From Gammaproteobacteria bacterium (GTDB lineage: Bacteria; Pseudomonadota; Gammaproteobacteria; SZUA-229), in assembly GCA_011321985.1 (NCBI GenBank), contig DROB01000178.1:1-22004 (forward strand): DNA of 22,004 nt, written 5' to 3'. The number at the start of each line of letters is the position of its first letter. The first letter of the stretch is position 1. This document shows positions 21,950 to 22,004 of the stretch, in pieces. Made by a program: the position numbers and the translations under genes. A model generated the notes under the pieces. It made no database searches. It was given only the letters and a program-made list of their open reading frames with translations, and was not told the DNA's origin.

Positions 21950-22004
21950 TGAATTTCATTTTGTTGTATGCGTGTTTTAACCAACCTGAAAAATGAGGAA
22001 AAAA
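21950..22004 (+). other. Right-edge spacer, possible start of the next importer gene
   Basis: The last 55 bases contain no terminator. They end in AAATGAGGAAAAAA, which can be read either as a strong ribosome-binding box (GAGGA) for a start beyond the edge or as ATG AGG AAA AAA (Met-Arg-Lys-Lys) from 21993, the kind of basic start seen in signal peptides. A BMP-family substrate-binding lipoprotein would be the expected neighbour. It cannot be decided within the window. Confidence 0.3.

Noticed and set aside
1..22004. CRISPR arrays, tRNA or rRNA genes, complete insertion sequences
   Set aside because: No regularly spaced repeats, no cloverleaf-like sequence, no transposase reading frame and no rRNA-like stretch were seen on either strand.

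Overview
The window looks like gammaproteobacterial chromosome of moderate GC. It is almost entirely one purine-degradation locus, with the edge of a small toxin-antitoxin unit at the left. The species cannot be named from sequence alone. The guess rests on protein resemblance (a Gcl very close to the E. coli type, a bipartite XdhAB with XdhC, a PuuD-type urate oxidase) and on the gene order.

Layout. (1) Bases 1-148, minus strand: the N-terminal part of a Phd/YefM (StbD-like) antitoxin. Its promoter lies in the AT-rich spacer 149-526. (2) Bases 527-6472, minus strand: the glyoxylate-to-glycerate unit gcl - hyi - glxR - glycerate 2-kinase - AEC-family carrier, with a clear promoter at about 6517-6546. 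A palindromic small repeat (4563-4671) sits between gcl and hyi. (3) Bases 6595-17717, minus strand: a ten-gene unit in the order xdhA-xdhB-xdhC-allB-alc-uraD-uraH-allA-guaD-puuD. It is tightly packed, with several start/stop overlaps. (4) Bases 17718-18341: a 624-bp divergent regulatory region. (5) Bases 18342-21949, plus strand: an ABC importer (fused double ATPase and two permeases) of the purine/nucleoside type, running towards the right edge. A BMP-type binding protein may follow outside the window.

Function as a whole. Guanine is deaminated to xanthine (GuaD). Hypoxanthine and xanthine are oxidised to urate (XdhAB, matured by XdhC). Urate is oxidised by the membrane cytochrome-c enzyme PuuD, then UraH and UraD give S-allantoin, AllB gives allantoate, Alc gives ureidoglycolate plus urea, and AllA gives glyoxylate plus urea. 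Gcl joins two glyoxylates into tartronate semialdehyde, GlxR reduces it to glycerate, and the kinase sends it to glycolysis. Hyi interconverts tartronate semialdehyde and hydroxypyruvate. Every step from guanine to phosphoglycerate is encoded in about 16 kb. Urease and a dedicated regulator are not in the window.

The most interesting non-coding signal is one 14-bp palindrome, TGACA-N4-TGTCA, present once before each of the three transcription units (6532-6545, 17807-17820, 18231-18244). Each copy sits in the same orientation relative to its genes and begins inside a TTGACA hexamer. This suggests one unidentified repressor-type regulator controlling import, purine oxidation and glyoxylate use together. 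I see no clearly new enzymatic system; the novelty is mainly in the completeness and the shared regulatory code.
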